Positions 1 to 8,900 of a DNA stretch of 26,879 nucleotides are shown piece after piece; position 1 is the stretch's first letter, and every line of letters starts with the position of its first letter. The stretch spans positions 1 through 26,879 of the forward strand of contig JBFWUW010000085.1 in NCBI GenBank assembly GCA_050247075.1, given 5' to 3'. Under the pieces are notes generated by a model. It did not search any database, had not been told where the DNA came from, and saw only the letters and a program-made list of their open reading frames with translations. The position numbers were made by a program, and so were the translations under genes. The stretch is from JBFWUW01 sp050247075. Lineage in GTDB: Bacteria; Planctomycetota; Planctomycetia; Pirellulales; JBFWUW01.

Positions 1-127
1 TGGCTCGCGAGCCGTGGAGGACTTTGACCGATACCGCGGCCGCCCGATGCCTGGCGGGCTGGGCTTGGCGCGCAGTGGACGACAATGGCCGGATGCCGTA
101 ACTTCGCATCTCGACCCACGTTGCGGC
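1..127. repeat. Dispersed repeat, copy A (cut by window start)
   Basis: This stretch aligns without gaps to 1018-1144, with roughly 80% identity over 127 nt by eye. Shared blocks include gagccgtggaggacttt, ggcgggctgggctt and acgttgcggc. The left end is lost at the window edge; copy B shows the family extends about 43 nt further left. Copies A and B are direct repeats on either side of the gene pair at 313-938. I see no convincing gene in it; short reading frames across it have no recognisable content. Confidence 0.75.
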
Positions 128-312
128 CTTGTCGGCGGCGTTGTTCTTAGTCTTTGGCGTAGATGGCGTCGTTTGGGTTGCCCGCGCGTGGAATGGAACT
201 CCCGAATCAAACGGAGCCACTACCGGCCGCCGAGTGCATTGGACGGTACGGCCACGGCACCGTAAAATCGAAGTGTTCCTTCGTCAACGGCTACACGCCG
301 GCAATCAACGAG

Positions 313-564
313 ATGGTGAGCGATATGCCAGGCACCGTCGCCAGCCAGGCCCGACAGATTTACGAATCGCGATTGCGCGAGTCTCTCGAACGTTCTCACA
401 AAGACCAGTTCGTGGCCATCGAGCCGGTCTCCGGCGACTATTTCTTGGGCGCGACCTTGAGTGAAGCCATCGGTGCCGCCCGTGCCAGGCATCCCGACCG
501 GCTGGCGCACGCTCTGCGCGTGGGGCATCGCGCGGCAGTGCATTTTGGGTTGCACATTCGATGA
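313..564 (+). CDS. Small conserved-type protein of unknown function, partner of the downstream aspartic protease
   Basis: The protein is 83 aa if started at the ATG at 313. An in-frame ATG at 325 is also possible, and the frame stays open back to 163, so the start is uncertain. The body reads like a short soluble alpha/beta protein, with segments QIYESRLRESLE, FVAIEPVSGDYFLG and ALRVGHRAAVHFG. I recognise this pattern (YE..LR..LE, FVAIEP.SGDYFLG, L..A...AR...PDRL) from unnamed small proteins encoded just before clan AA aspartic proteases in planctomycetes and cyanobacteria; that is from memory, not a search. Its stop overlaps the next start (ATGA at 561-564), so the two are probably translated together. 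No catalytic motif is visible. The two-gene layout resembles toxin-antitoxin operons, but a function is not established. Confidence 0.7.
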   Translation: MVSDMPGTVASQARQIYESRLRESLERSHKDQFVAIEPVSGDYFLGATLSEAIGAARARHPDRLAHALRVGHRAAVHFGLHIR

Positions 565-938
565 TTGGCAAGGTCGACCAAAGCGGCCGCTCGCTTCTCA
601 GCATCGTGGTACGCACGGCGGAGGGGTCCGCGCCGTTGGACGTATGGGTCGATACGGGATTCACCGGTGAACTTGTACTTCCGCGGCCGCTCATCGACCA
701 GTTGCGGCTCGTCAAATCCGGATCGGTCGATGCGATCCTTGCCGACGGTTCGCAAATTGAACTAAGCACGTTCACCTGCGTTATCGAGTGGTTTGGAGGC
801 GAACGGCAGCTAGAAGTTATCGCGAACGAAGGCGACTTTCCATTGCTGGGCGTCGGGCTGTTGCTTGGGAAGGAACTGCGCGTCGACTACCGAAATCTCA
901 AGCTATCGTTGGACCCGGTGGCAAGAATCGGTGCCTAG
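561..938 (+). CDS. Clan AA (retropepsin-like) aspartic protease
   Basis: This 125-aa protein has the single-domain retropepsin layout. The catalytic motif VDTGFTGELVLP carries the active-site Asp at about residue 31 and is followed by a hydrophobic strand. A second hydrophobic-Gly segment (FPLLGVGLLLGKELRVDY, about residues 94-111) matches the family's C-terminal ILG-like element. Enzymes of this fold work as homodimers, each chain giving one Asp; the size of one lobe fits. There is no signal peptide or membrane helix, so a cytoplasmic location is expected. The start ATG overlaps the preceding stop by 4 nt. The pair sits between two direct repeats (1-127 and 975-1144), which suggests it travels or recombines as a unit. 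The substrate is unknown; the upstream 83-aa protein is the obvious candidate partner. Confidence 0.82.
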   Translation: MIGKVDQSGRSLLSIVVRTAEGSAPLDVWVDTGFTGELVLPRPLIDQLRLVKSGSVDAILADGSQIELSTFTCVIEWFGGERQLEVIANEGDFPLLGVGLLLGKELRVDYRNLKLSLDPVARIGA

Positions 939-974
939 TGCTTGGAACAGGGTGACTAGAACACGGCGAAAGCC

Positions 975-1144
975 AACATCACTGGTCGGCAGGGTGGAGC
1001 GATCTGGCGGAGCCGATTGGCTAGCGAGCCGTGGAGGACTTTGGCCGATACCACGGCCGAGAGATGCCGGGCGGGCTGGGCTTGCCTCGCGGTGGACGAT
1101 AATGGCTGGGTTTCGTAACATCGCTTTCAGAAACACGTTGCGGC
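975..1144. repeat. Dispersed repeat, copy B
   Basis: The right part (1018-1144) matches copy A (1-127) without gaps. The left part (975-1012, starting aacatcactggtcggc) matches copy C at 20392. Copies B and C align over the whole unit, with C much more diverged. The unit therefore has a defined left boundary at aacatcactgg and runs for about 170 nt. It lies between the aspartic protease unit and the SUFU gene. No open frame in it looks like a protein. The rest of this gap (939-974 and 1145-1243) holds only a 12-bp palindrome cccacgcgtggg at 1227-1238. Confidence 0.75.
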
Positions 1145-1243
1145 AGAAACGTAGCAGTTGTGGCCGCGCGGTTCAATGATGGAAGACCGTCGGGGTTGTC
1201 TTTCTTGCGATTAACGAATGGGCTTCCCCACGCGTGGGCTGAC

Positions 1244-1798
1244 TTATTGTGCCCTGATAGGCTTGCGGTGAATGTCGTACATATCGAAATCTTTGTGGTT
1301 CCAAAATGCTTCCAATCCGATGCGTTGATAGACTTCGACCTCGTCTCCGTAGATCGGATAGAACTGCGAAAAGCGGACCTTGTACCTTTCGAGTTGCACG
1401 CTGGCGGCATCATCGTCAAGAATGCTTTGGGCGAACACAAAGAACCCATTCATCGCGCTGTCGGCCGCTATTGGTACACCCGTCGTGAACACGTCGCCGT
1501 ACTTAAACGCCTTTTCCGTGCGAAACATTGCAACGAATGTCGCGTCAGAAAATGACCAATCCAAACTCGTTGAATTCACCGAGACAATCATTTCAGGTCG
1601 GGATAGTTTCCAAGCCGCAAAGTTGCAAAGGCTTAAACCATAAGTGACGCCGGTGACCATGCCAGGTTCTGGAATGTCGTGATAGGCGAACACGGCGACC
1701 GGCGGCCCGCCATCGTCCGCATTGGCCTTATGGATGGCATCTTCATTCCCAAACACGGAATGAAGATGCTCGATGAAGGTTTCGGCATCACTGGGCAT
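1244..1798 (-). CDS. Suppressor of fused (SUFU)-domain protein
   Basis: The 184-aa product carries hallmark SUFU segments: YHDIPEPGMVTGVTYGLS (about residues 39-56), WKLSRPEMIVSVNS (about 63-76), an FRTEKAFKYGDVF block, PIYGDEVEVYQRIGLEAFW and the terminal DFMDYD-like box DFDMYDIHR. The length fits a stand-alone bacterial SUFU domain. In bacteria this domain is best known from immunity proteins next to polymorphic toxins, but no toxin gene is visible here. It is probably cytoplasmic, with no signal peptide or helices. It starts at an ATG complementary to 1796-1798 and ends with TAA. It points toward the repeat B copy and is on the opposite strand to the protease pair, so it is not in that operon. 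An orphan immunity-like role is an inference. Confidence 0.85.
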   Translation of the reverse strand: MPSDAETFIEHLHSVFGNEDAIHKANADDGGPPVAVFAYHDIPEPGMVTGVTYGLSLCNFAAWKLSRPEMIVSVNSTSLDWSFSDATFVAMFRTEKAFKYGDVFTTGVPIAADSAMNGFFVFAQSILDDDAASVQLERYKVRFSQFYPIYGDEVEVYQRIGLEAFWNHKDFDMYDIHRKPIRAQ

Positions 1799-1976
1799 CG
1801 GGTGATGAATCTAAAGACGTTGGTCGATTGTAGGCTGATCCATGCATCAGCAATCAGCCGAGTAGGATGGAAGATCAACTCCGCTGGGCCTTCCCGATGG
1901 TCAGACCTAGCCACCCGCCATCCGTGCCACCGTCGATTGCCTGCTACTGACAACTAATAACCGGCAACTTCCGCTC

Positions 1977-3785
1977 TTACTTCCCCGGCCCGTCTTCCTC
2001 TGGTGAGACGGCCGCGAACCAGCCGATCATCATTTCCTCCCAGGTTTGGTCGCCCCAGCGGACGGTGTCGGATGAGTCGGGGTTGGCCAGGTTTTCGTCC
2101 GAGTTGTCGAAATGGGCCGTGCAGCGCAGCCAGGTCCCCTTGGGCATCAGCTTGGGTTCGGCCAGTTCGTACCGCAGTTGCCAGTTGAAGTCGTACTTGG
2201 GGACATCGAGCAAGATCTCGCGCTGGCCGCCGGGGTATTCGGCCTCGAAGCGGAACGACTTGCCGCGGAGGTGCATGTGGGGCGTAAGGTTGACGATCAG
2301 CGTATCGCGCGAAAAGCGGTACTTCGATTTGACCTCGTGGTTGTTGTCGCCCGGCGGAATTTCTAGCGACAAGTTGGCCGCCATGCCGCCGCGAACCTGC
2401 CGCTTGATGGTCTGGGGGTCGGCATAGACAAAGCCCACGCTGCTGCGGTCTTTTTGTTCCACGCCGTTGGGCGTGTAGTGCATCTGAAACACGATCTTGG
2501 ACCCGGCCGGCACGAACATGCCGATGCCGTCGGAAAATTCCGTCGGCGGCAGGCCCGGCGCGTAGCCGATGGCCCCCGCGCGAATCCGCAGCTCGCGGTT
2601 GGTTTCGCCCGGCGGCATGATGAAGGCCAGAATGTGATGCACCACGGAGCGGGCGTCGGGGCGGGCCTCGGCCTTCGTCACCCATTTGTCCTCGGTAAAA
2701 CCGGGATCGACCGTGAAGAACTGGTACTTGACGACGCCCTCTGCCGGCACGGTGTACGGTTCGTCGGCGATGTAAAACACGTCGTCGGGCTGGCCAATCC
2801 GCCAGCCTTCCGCGAATTGCCGCGGCTGGGGAAGTTGCGATTTGTCCCCCTCGGGCTGGCCGTTGCGGACCCACGTTTCGATCAGTTGCAATTCCTCGTC
2901 CGAGAGCGAGGCATCGTTGGAAAAATGCCCATATTGCGGGCTGGCGGGCCAAGGGGGCATGCGGCGCTGCGCGGTGACTTCCACGATGGTCTCGCCCCAG
3001 CCGATGACATCGGAGTATTGCTCTAGCGGAAACGGCGCGACTTCTCCCTGCCGATGGCACTCCACGCAGCGCTTTTGAAACAGCCGCGAGATCTGGTTCG
3101 ACCAGGTCACCTCGCCGTGCGGTTCTACCTGGGCCACGCGGCCAATGTGGCAGCCGGGTGCCTGGGTGACGGGCGTGGAGACTTCTTGGCCGGCCAGCAG
3201 TTGGTCGAGGGCAATCGCCAGATCGCGGCGCTGCGGTTCGTTGCGCTGCGAACCGACCAAAAACTGGTCGTCCACCCGACCCCAGTAGCGGACCACGCGG
3301 TCGGCGTCCAGGACGAAAACCTCCGGCGTCCGCACGGCCCCCACCGCATCGGCCAGGGCGTTGCCCGCGTCTTTCAGCAGGGGGAATTGCACGCCATGCA
3401 GCCGGGCATAGGCTTCTATCTCGGTCGGCAAATCTTGCTGGTTGGAGTTGATGCCCAGAAAGGCCACGCCCTTGTCGGCGTATTCCTCGGCCAGTTTTTG
3501 CAACCGTGGGCCATAGGCTTTGGCCAGGGGGCATTCCGTCCCCAAGAAGGCCAGCACGACGATTTTCTTATCGCCCAGCGAACTGAGCTGATGCTCTTGC
3601 CCGCGAAAATCGCGCAGCGAAAAGTCTTGCACCTTGTGGCCAAGCGGCGAATTCTTACCGGCCGCCGCGCCAGGCGCGGCCACGGCCACATACGCCAGGC
3701 AACCAAAGGCCAGGCAGCCAAGCGCCGCCGCAGCCAACCATTTTGTACCGGCGGAACGAACCATGTTCTGCATCCCATGCAACAT
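1977..3785 (-). CDS. Redoxin-cytochrome c-copper type II monooxygenase-like fusion protein
   Basis: This 602-aa secreted protein has three domains in order. Residues about 17-40 form a signal peptide ending in AVAAPGAAAG. Residues about 48-200 are a thioredoxin-fold AhpC/TSA-like domain with a single redox-type Cys in GTECPLAK (Cys85). Residues about 228-312 form a small cytochrome c-like region with the haem motif CVECH (240-244). Residues about 330-590 resemble copper type II ascorbate-dependent monooxygenases: HH at 383-384, QMHYTP (His436), HMH at 503-505, and EEMM near 585. By analogy with peptidylglycine monooxygenase these can supply both copper sites, so the ligand set looks complete. 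The start is supported by GAGGGAGA about 8 nt upstream of the ATG. It is expected outside the cytoplasmic membrane. The substrate is unknown. It stands alone, with 177 nt before the SUFU gene and 700 nt to the next gene. Confidence 0.88.
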   Translation of the reverse strand: MLHGMQNMVRSAGTKWLAAAALGCLAFGCLAYVAVAAPGAAAGKNSPLGHKVQDFSLRDFRGQEHQLSSLGDKKIVVLAFLGTECPLAKAYGPRLQKLAEEYADKGVAFLGINSNQQDLPTEIEAYARLHGVQFPLLKDAGNALADAVGAVRTPEVFVLDADRVVRYWGRVDDQFLVGSQRNEPQRRDLAIALDQLLAGQEVSTPVTQAPGCHIGRVAQVEPHGEVTWSNQISRLFQKRCVECHRQGEVAPFPLEQYSDVIGWGETIVEVTAQRRMPPWPASPQYGHFSNDASLSDEELQLIETWVRNGQPEGDKSQLPQPRQFAEGWRIGQPDDVFYIADEPYTVPAEGVVKYQFFTVDPGFTEDKWVTKAEARPDARSVVHHILAFIMPPGETNRELRIRAGAIGYAPGLPPTEFSDGIGMFVPAGSKIVFQMHYTPNGVEQKDRSSVGFVYADPQTIKRQVRGGMAANLSLEIPPGDNNHEVKSKYRFSRDTLIVNLTPHMHLRGKSFRFEAEYPGGQREILLDVPKYDFNWQLRYELAEPKLMPKGTWLRCTAHFDNSDENLANPDSSDTVRWGDQTWEEMMIGWFAAVSPEEDGPGK

Positions 3786-4485
3786 CGGGCTTTCTCCCTC
3801 GAACGGTGCGAATCGCCTGTCGGTAAATTGCGGAAACGGCGAACGCGCGAATGATTGCGTCGCGCGTGCCTGCTTTATGATACCCGCCCGCAGCCGATTA
3901 AGTTTCGCATGGATGGCCGCCGGCGTCTATTGGCACGGTGCTAACATGGTGCCGGCCAGAGGGTTGGGGAATGGTTGGCAATCTGGTGTGGCTCAGCTTC
4001 GGTCGGTTGGCTGTACGCCGCAGGCGTTCCACAACCCAGCCCAGGGTCGCAAGCGAAAGCGAGCGCACCCTGGGTCGCACCCCCGCGCGAACCGTTTTCA
4101 ACCCTGAAGGGGTTGCACAATTATTGCGGTGGCGCTGCATCGTCGTCGCGCGAAATGGCCGATCCTCCCAGGGCGCTTGTGAAACCCCTGCGAGGTTTAT
4201 GACGTTGTTTTGGCGGTACCGTACCCAGGGTGCGAGGGTGCGGTCCGATACAGTCGTTGTGAATGTCCCTGAAGGGGACAGGGAACCGCAATGCTCGTTC
4301 CCGTGGCCCTTCAGGCCACACAACGGAATATCTCGGCGGCTGACCCTGGGTTTCGTGGCGTTGCCACTCAACCCAGGGCTAGAATCCTTCAGCCCTTCAG
4401 GCTGAGATCATCGAAGCCACCATGACCTGTTTGTTCAGGCCACGCTAAACCCTATCAGCCCGTGGAATTCCTCAACAGGTTGGTA
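3786..4485. other. 700-nt intergenic region, largely hairpin-rich repeats
   Basis: No gene is supported here. The first 200 nt upstream of the monooxygenase gene must hold its promoter, but I could not pick out a clear -35/-10 pair. From about 4040 the region is a chain of short inverted repeats, listed separately. Long frames that cross it on both strands show no family motif and follow the repeat structure. 4406-4485 is plain sequence running into the 3' end of the DUF1501 gene. Confidence 0.6.
4040..4405. repeat. Array of short inverted repeats (CCCAGGGT and CCTTCAGG family)
   Basis: At least six hairpin-forming inverted repeats lie in a row: arms cccagggt/accctggg at 4040-4047/4067-4074; caaccct-gaa-ggggttg at 4099-4115; tgtccct-gaa-ggggaca at 4264-4280; gtggcc-cttca-ggccac at 4303-4319; ccctgggtt/aacccaggg at 4344-4352/4370-4378 enclosing gtggc-gtt-gccac at 4355-4367; and tcagcc-cttca-ggctga at 4389-4405. 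The same words (ccctgaagggg, cccttcagg, accctggg) recur, so this looks like a composite repeat element and not chance. It could be a structured RNA, a nucleoid or termination element, or an inert dispersed repeat. No U-tract follows any stem, so a classical terminator is not supported. Confidence 0.7.
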
Positions 4486-5913
4486 TCAAGCCAGAATCTC
4501 TTTCACCACCCGCCCGTGGACGTCGGTCAGGCGGTAGTCGCGGCCTTGAAAGCGGTAGGTCAGCCGTTCGTGGTCTAGCCCTAACTGGTGCAGCAGTGTG
4601 GCGTTGAGATCGTGAACGTGGACCGGGTCGCGGACGACGTTGTAGCAAAAGTCGTCGGTCTGGCCGTGGACGATGCCCGGCTGAATGCCGCCGCCAGCCA
4701 GCCACATGGTAAAGCACGCGCCGTGGTGGTCGCGGCCGTAGTTGGCCGCTTCCAGCTTGCCCTGGCTATAAGTAGTGCGGCCAAACTCTCCCCCCAAGAC
4801 CACCAGCGTATCGTCCAGCAGGCCCCGTTGCTTCAGGTCGGCGATGAGGGCGGCGGCCGGCTGATCGACATCGCGGCACTGCAGCCGCAAGTCGCTGGGC
4901 AGGTTGTAGTGCTGGTCCCAGCCGCGATGATAAAGCTGAATGAACCGCACGCCCCGCTCGGCCATCCGCCGCGCCAGCAGGCAGTTGGCGGCAAACGTGC
5001 CGGGCTGGGCCGCTTGCGGGCCGTAGGCATCCAACGTGGCTTGGCTCTCATCGCGCAGATCGGTCAGTTCGGGAACGGAACTCTGCATCCGAAAGGCCAT
5101 CTCGTACTGGGCGATGCGGGTGGAAATCTCCGGATCGCCCTGGCGGGCCAGTTGCAGACGGTTCAGGCCGGCAATCACATCAAGCTGGTCGCGGCGGGTG
5201 GCCTCGCTAATACCGGGGCTGTTGGACAGGTACAACACGCGGTCGCCCCCGCCGCGAAAGGCCACCCCTTGATGGTTCGACGGCAAAAAACCCGACCCCC
5301 ATAGCCGGGCATACAGGGGATCGGCGGGACGGGCGGCGCTGCCGCGCGAGATTAACACCACAAAGGCGGGCAGGTTTTCGTTGCCGCTTCCCAGCCCGTA
5401 ACTGGCCCAGGCACCAAAACTGGGCCGGCCCGGCTGCTGGTGGCCGGTCTGCAACAGCGTTACCGCCGGATCATGGTTGATGGCCTCGGTGTGCATCGAG
5501 CGGATGAGGCACAAATCGTCGATCATGCCCGCGGTGTGCGGCAACAATTCCGAGACGTAGGTGCCGCTTTGGCCGTGTTGTGAGAACTTGAAAATGGACG
5601 ATGTGACCGGCAGCGATTTCTGGCCGCTGGTCATACCGGTCAGCCGTTGCTCTCCCCGCACGCTGGCGGGAAGTTCTTGGCCATGCTGTTCCTTCAAGCC
5701 TGGTTTGTGGTCCAGCGTATCCAACTGCGATGGCCCGCCATGCATGAACAGGTAGATCACCCGCCTGGCGACGGGCCGAAAGTGCGTCCTCTCGGCCGCT
5801 GTCGCACCGCATTGTGAAAGAGCGGCCAGCGCGAGACTTCCCAGGCTTAAGCCTCCTTGGTGCAGGAAGGCCCGGCGATGCAAGGGCATGTTGGTTGCTG
5901 GAGAGTCGTTCAT
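4486..5913 (-). CDS. DUF1501 family secreted protein (Tat signal)
   Basis: The protein is 475 aa when started at the ATG at 5913-5911, which overlaps the TGA of the upstream PSD1 gene as ATGA; the frame is open to 5967, but this coupled start is preferred. A twin-arginine signal is visible near the N-terminus (HRRAFLHQGG followed by LSLGSLALAAL), so folded export is likely. The DUF1501 body shows VIYLFMHGGPSQLDTLDHKP, a TEAINHDPA segment, GWDQHYNLP, GGEFGRTTYSQG, GRDHHGACFTMWLAGGG and VHVHDLNATLLHQLG. The family is related to the alkaline phosphatase/sulfatase superfamily, and the conserved His/Asp residues in these blocks suggest a metal site. The reaction is not known. In planctomycetes these genes are typically paired with PSD1 genes, exactly as here. 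Confidence 0.92.
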   Translation of the reverse strand: MNDSPATNMPLHRRAFLHQGGLSLGSLALAALSQCGATAAERTHFRPVARRVIYLFMHGGPSQLDTLDHKPGLKEQHGQELPASVRGEQRLTGMTSGQKSLPVTSSIFKFSQHGQSGTYVSELLPHTAGMIDDLCLIRSMHTEAINHDPAVTLLQTGHQQPGRPSFGAWASYGLGSGNENLPAFVVLISRGSAARPADPLYARLWGSGFLPSNHQGVAFRGGGDRVLYLSNSPGISEATRRDQLDVIAGLNRLQLARQGDPEISTRIAQYEMAFRMQSSVPELTDLRDESQATLDAYGPQAAQPGTFAANCLLARRMAERGVRFIQLYHRGWDQHYNLPSDLRLQCRDVDQPAAALIADLKQRGLLDDTLVVLGGEFGRTTYSQGKLEAANYGRDHHGACFTMWLAGGGIQPGIVHGQTDDFCYNVVRDPVHVHDLNATLLHQLGLDHERLTYRFQGRDYRLTDVHGRVVKEILA

Positions 5914-8900
5914 TGTCTCGTTATCGCTTCGTCCAGGTTGAGCAAGGTATGCGCCAGTACGGTCCAAGCCGCCAGTTCGGCGGTATTCAACCGCTCATCT
6001 CGCGGTGCCAGGCCAGCGGCCAGCAACTCCTCGACCGCCGTGGGATCGTCGGCAAACCGCTGCCGCTGCCGCCGCAACAAGGCCAGCAGCAGATCGGCCT
6101 CGTCGGCTAGCACGGGGCGAGACAGCAACTGGCGGCACAAGCGATGCAAGCGCTGGGTGTCGTCCTCAGGTTCGGCCAGCGTGTTGGCGGCCAACACCCG
6201 CGCGGCTTCGATGTAGGTCTCATCGTTGAGCAGCAACAAGGCTTGCAGCGGAGTATTGGTGCGCGGCCGGCGGAGCGTGCATTTCTCGCGGGTGGGACCA
6301 TCCAACAGCAGCAGCGCGGGGGGCGGAGCCTGCCGCTTGACAAAGGTGTACAGGCTGCGCCGCCAGCGGCCGTCGTCCTGGTCGGGTTCGTAGCTGGCCT
6401 CGGCATTGTACGAGACCTCTTCCCACAACCCCGGCGGCTGGTACGGCTTGACGCTCGGCCCGCCCAACCGGGGCACCAACAAGCCCGACGCCGCCAGCGC
6501 CTGGTCGCGAATCATCTCCATCGGCAAGCGAAAGCTTGGCCCGCGGGCCAGCCAGAGATTGTCGGGGTCGATGACTTCGCCCTGCTGCAAAGCGTATCGC
6601 GAATCTTGCCGATACGTTTGCGACGTGACGATTAGCCGCAACAGCCGTTTGACATTCCAGCCGTTGTCGCGAAACTCGGCCGCCAGATAGTCCAACAGTT
6701 CGGGATGGGTCGGCGGCTCTCCCTGGGTGCCAAAGTCGTTGACCGTGCGGACCAGCCCCTCGCCAAAACATTGCCGCCACAAGCGGTTGGCCGCCACTCT
6801 GGCGGTGAGCGGGTTGTCCGCCGCCACCAGCCATTGGGCAAAACCGAGCCGGTTGCGAGGGGCGTTTGCCGGCCAAGGTGACAAGGCCGCCGGCACCGCC
6901 GGTTGAACCGGTGCGCCCGGCTTGTCGTACTGGCCGCGGTCTAAAATGTGTGTTGGCCGCGGCGGAGAAAGCTCATCCATAACCAATGCCAGGGGGATGG
7001 CATCGCGCAATTGCTGCACGGCTCGCGAGATCTGGCGGACGGCATCGCGGGCTTGCCGCGTTTCCGGTGGACAGGCCGTGTCGATGTAATCGTCGAGTAG
7101 CAACTCGGCCTGGTTGGCGCTGCGCTGGTCGGCGGCGATCTCCAGAACGCCCCGCAGGCGTTCGCCCCGATACCAACCAGCCGCCTCCGCGGGCGAAATG
7201 GCAGCCGCCAAAATTCGCGGTTCGTCCAGCAGGCCGTAGTAGCCCAGGCCCTCATCGCGGCGGCCGATGCGCAACGGCTGGCTGGTATGAATCGTTCCGC
7301 TGAGCGCGTCGCGGCGGATATCGACGGCGGCCGGCTGGCCGTCGATGTACAGCAACAGCCCGGCGGCTTGCCGCGAACCATCATACGCCACCACCAGTTG
7401 GTGCCACTGCTGGCTGGAGACCGCATGGCGGGTGACGAGTTCAACGGCATTCGTCCCCCATTGGTGGACGAGATTGACGGTACACCGCCCTTTTTGCCAT
7501 AAGACCTCCAGGCCGCGTCGGTCCCCCTCCGGTTCGATCTTGGAGAGAAGGCAACCCAGCGAACTATCGGGAGCCAGCCACAGCCCGATGGTCCAGGGAC
7601 CATCGGCCGAGAAGCTGGGGGGTTGGAACTCCAGATGTTGCGTTGCATCGAACTTGCCGGCCTGCCCGCGAATGCCGGGGGAGGTTTGAATTGTCGTGCC
7701 GATTCGGCGCGGAGCTTCGTTCGTGAGAGACTCTTCCGCCGGCGAGTCGAAAGTTTCGTGCAGCAGGGCGTCGCCGGGCAATGGTGGCAGGCTGCTTAGC
7801 ACGTCGTCCTCGCGAGCCGCTAGTTCAGCCGCCGCAGTTTCCTTGAGGGGAGCGAACTTGCTGGCCGCTTCGGCCGCGGCCGTGGAGGATTCGGCCAATT
7901 GCCGCTGCTGTTCCGGGGAGGGGACGGAGATTCGCGGCGGAGCGTTGCTCCCCAACAACAAGCCTTGTTCTGGCACGTTGTTGAAGAAGGCGAAGAGCTG
8001 GTAATACTCGCGCTGCGAGATGGGGTCGTACTTGTGGCCGTGGCATTGGGCACAGCCGACGGTCAGCCCTAGCCAGGCCGCCGTGGTCGTCTCCACGCGG
8101 TCCACCACGTACTCCACCCGGTACTCTTCGTCGATGATGCCCGTTTCATCGTTCGACATGTGATTGCGGTTGAAGCCGGTGGCAATTCGCTGGGCCGTCG
8201 TGGCGCCGGGCAGCAGGTCGCCGGCTAACTGTTCGACCGTGAACTGGTCGAACGGCATGTTGGCGTTGAAGGCGGCGATCACCCAGTCGCGCCACAGCCA
8301 CATCTGCCGCGGCTTGTCGCCAAAGTAGCCGTCGGTATCGGCATAGCGGGCCGCGTCGAGCCAATCGACGGCCATCCGCTCGCCAAAGTGGGGCGAAGCC
8401 AACAGCCGATCGACCGCTTGCTGGTAGCTTTCGCTCCCTTCCTGGCACCGCCGCAAGTCGTCGGGCGTGGGGGGGAGCCCGGTCAGATCAAAGCTGACCC
8501 TGCGCAGCAAGGTGGCCGGGTCGGCCTCCGGGGAAAAGCCTAGCCCCCGTTGTTGCAGGCGGGCCACCACGAAGGAATCGATGGGGTTGGCGATGGCAGG
8601 CTCCCGCTCTTGTGGCGAGAGAGCCGGGACCGCCGGTGAGACGATCGGCTCGAAGGACCAATGCCGCTGGTAGTTGGCTCCTTGGGCAATCCATTGGCGC
8701 AAGGTGTCGATTTCGGTTTCCGTCAGCCGCCGCGGGGCGTCGGGCGGCGGCATTTGCAGGGCCTGGTCGTGGCTGGAAATCCGCGACAGTAGTTCGCTTT
8801 GGTCTGGCTGGCCAGGAACAATGGCTGTCGCTCCCGACTCGGCCGGCAGCAAGGCTGGCGCACGGGCATCGAGCCGCAAGCCGGCCTGCCGCGCCCGTTC

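Noticed and set aside
975..1144. Integron attC-type recombination site
   Set aside because: I looked for paired RYYYAAC/GTTRRRY boxes at the ends and did not find them; no integrase gene is in the window. A cassette-like role remains only a hypothesis.
1160..1555. Forward open frame of 131 codons
   Set aside because: It is the complementary-strand shadow of the SUFU gene, which has strong family motifs in the reverse frame; the forward peptide has none.
1954..3534. Second long reverse frame inside the monooxygenase gene
   Set aside because: An Arg/Ala/Pro-rich out-of-frame product typical of high-GC DNA; no motif.
3054..3854. Long forward open frame opposite the copper monooxygenase
   Set aside because: It mirrors the reverse gene, is rich in His/Gln/Gly in an antisense pattern, and has no domain; the reverse frame has a signal peptide, haem and copper motifs and a good ribosome binding site.
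3938..4405. Forward 155-codon frame in the hairpin region
   Set aside because: It follows the inverted repeats word for word; I believe such frames are artefacts of the repeat family and not genes.
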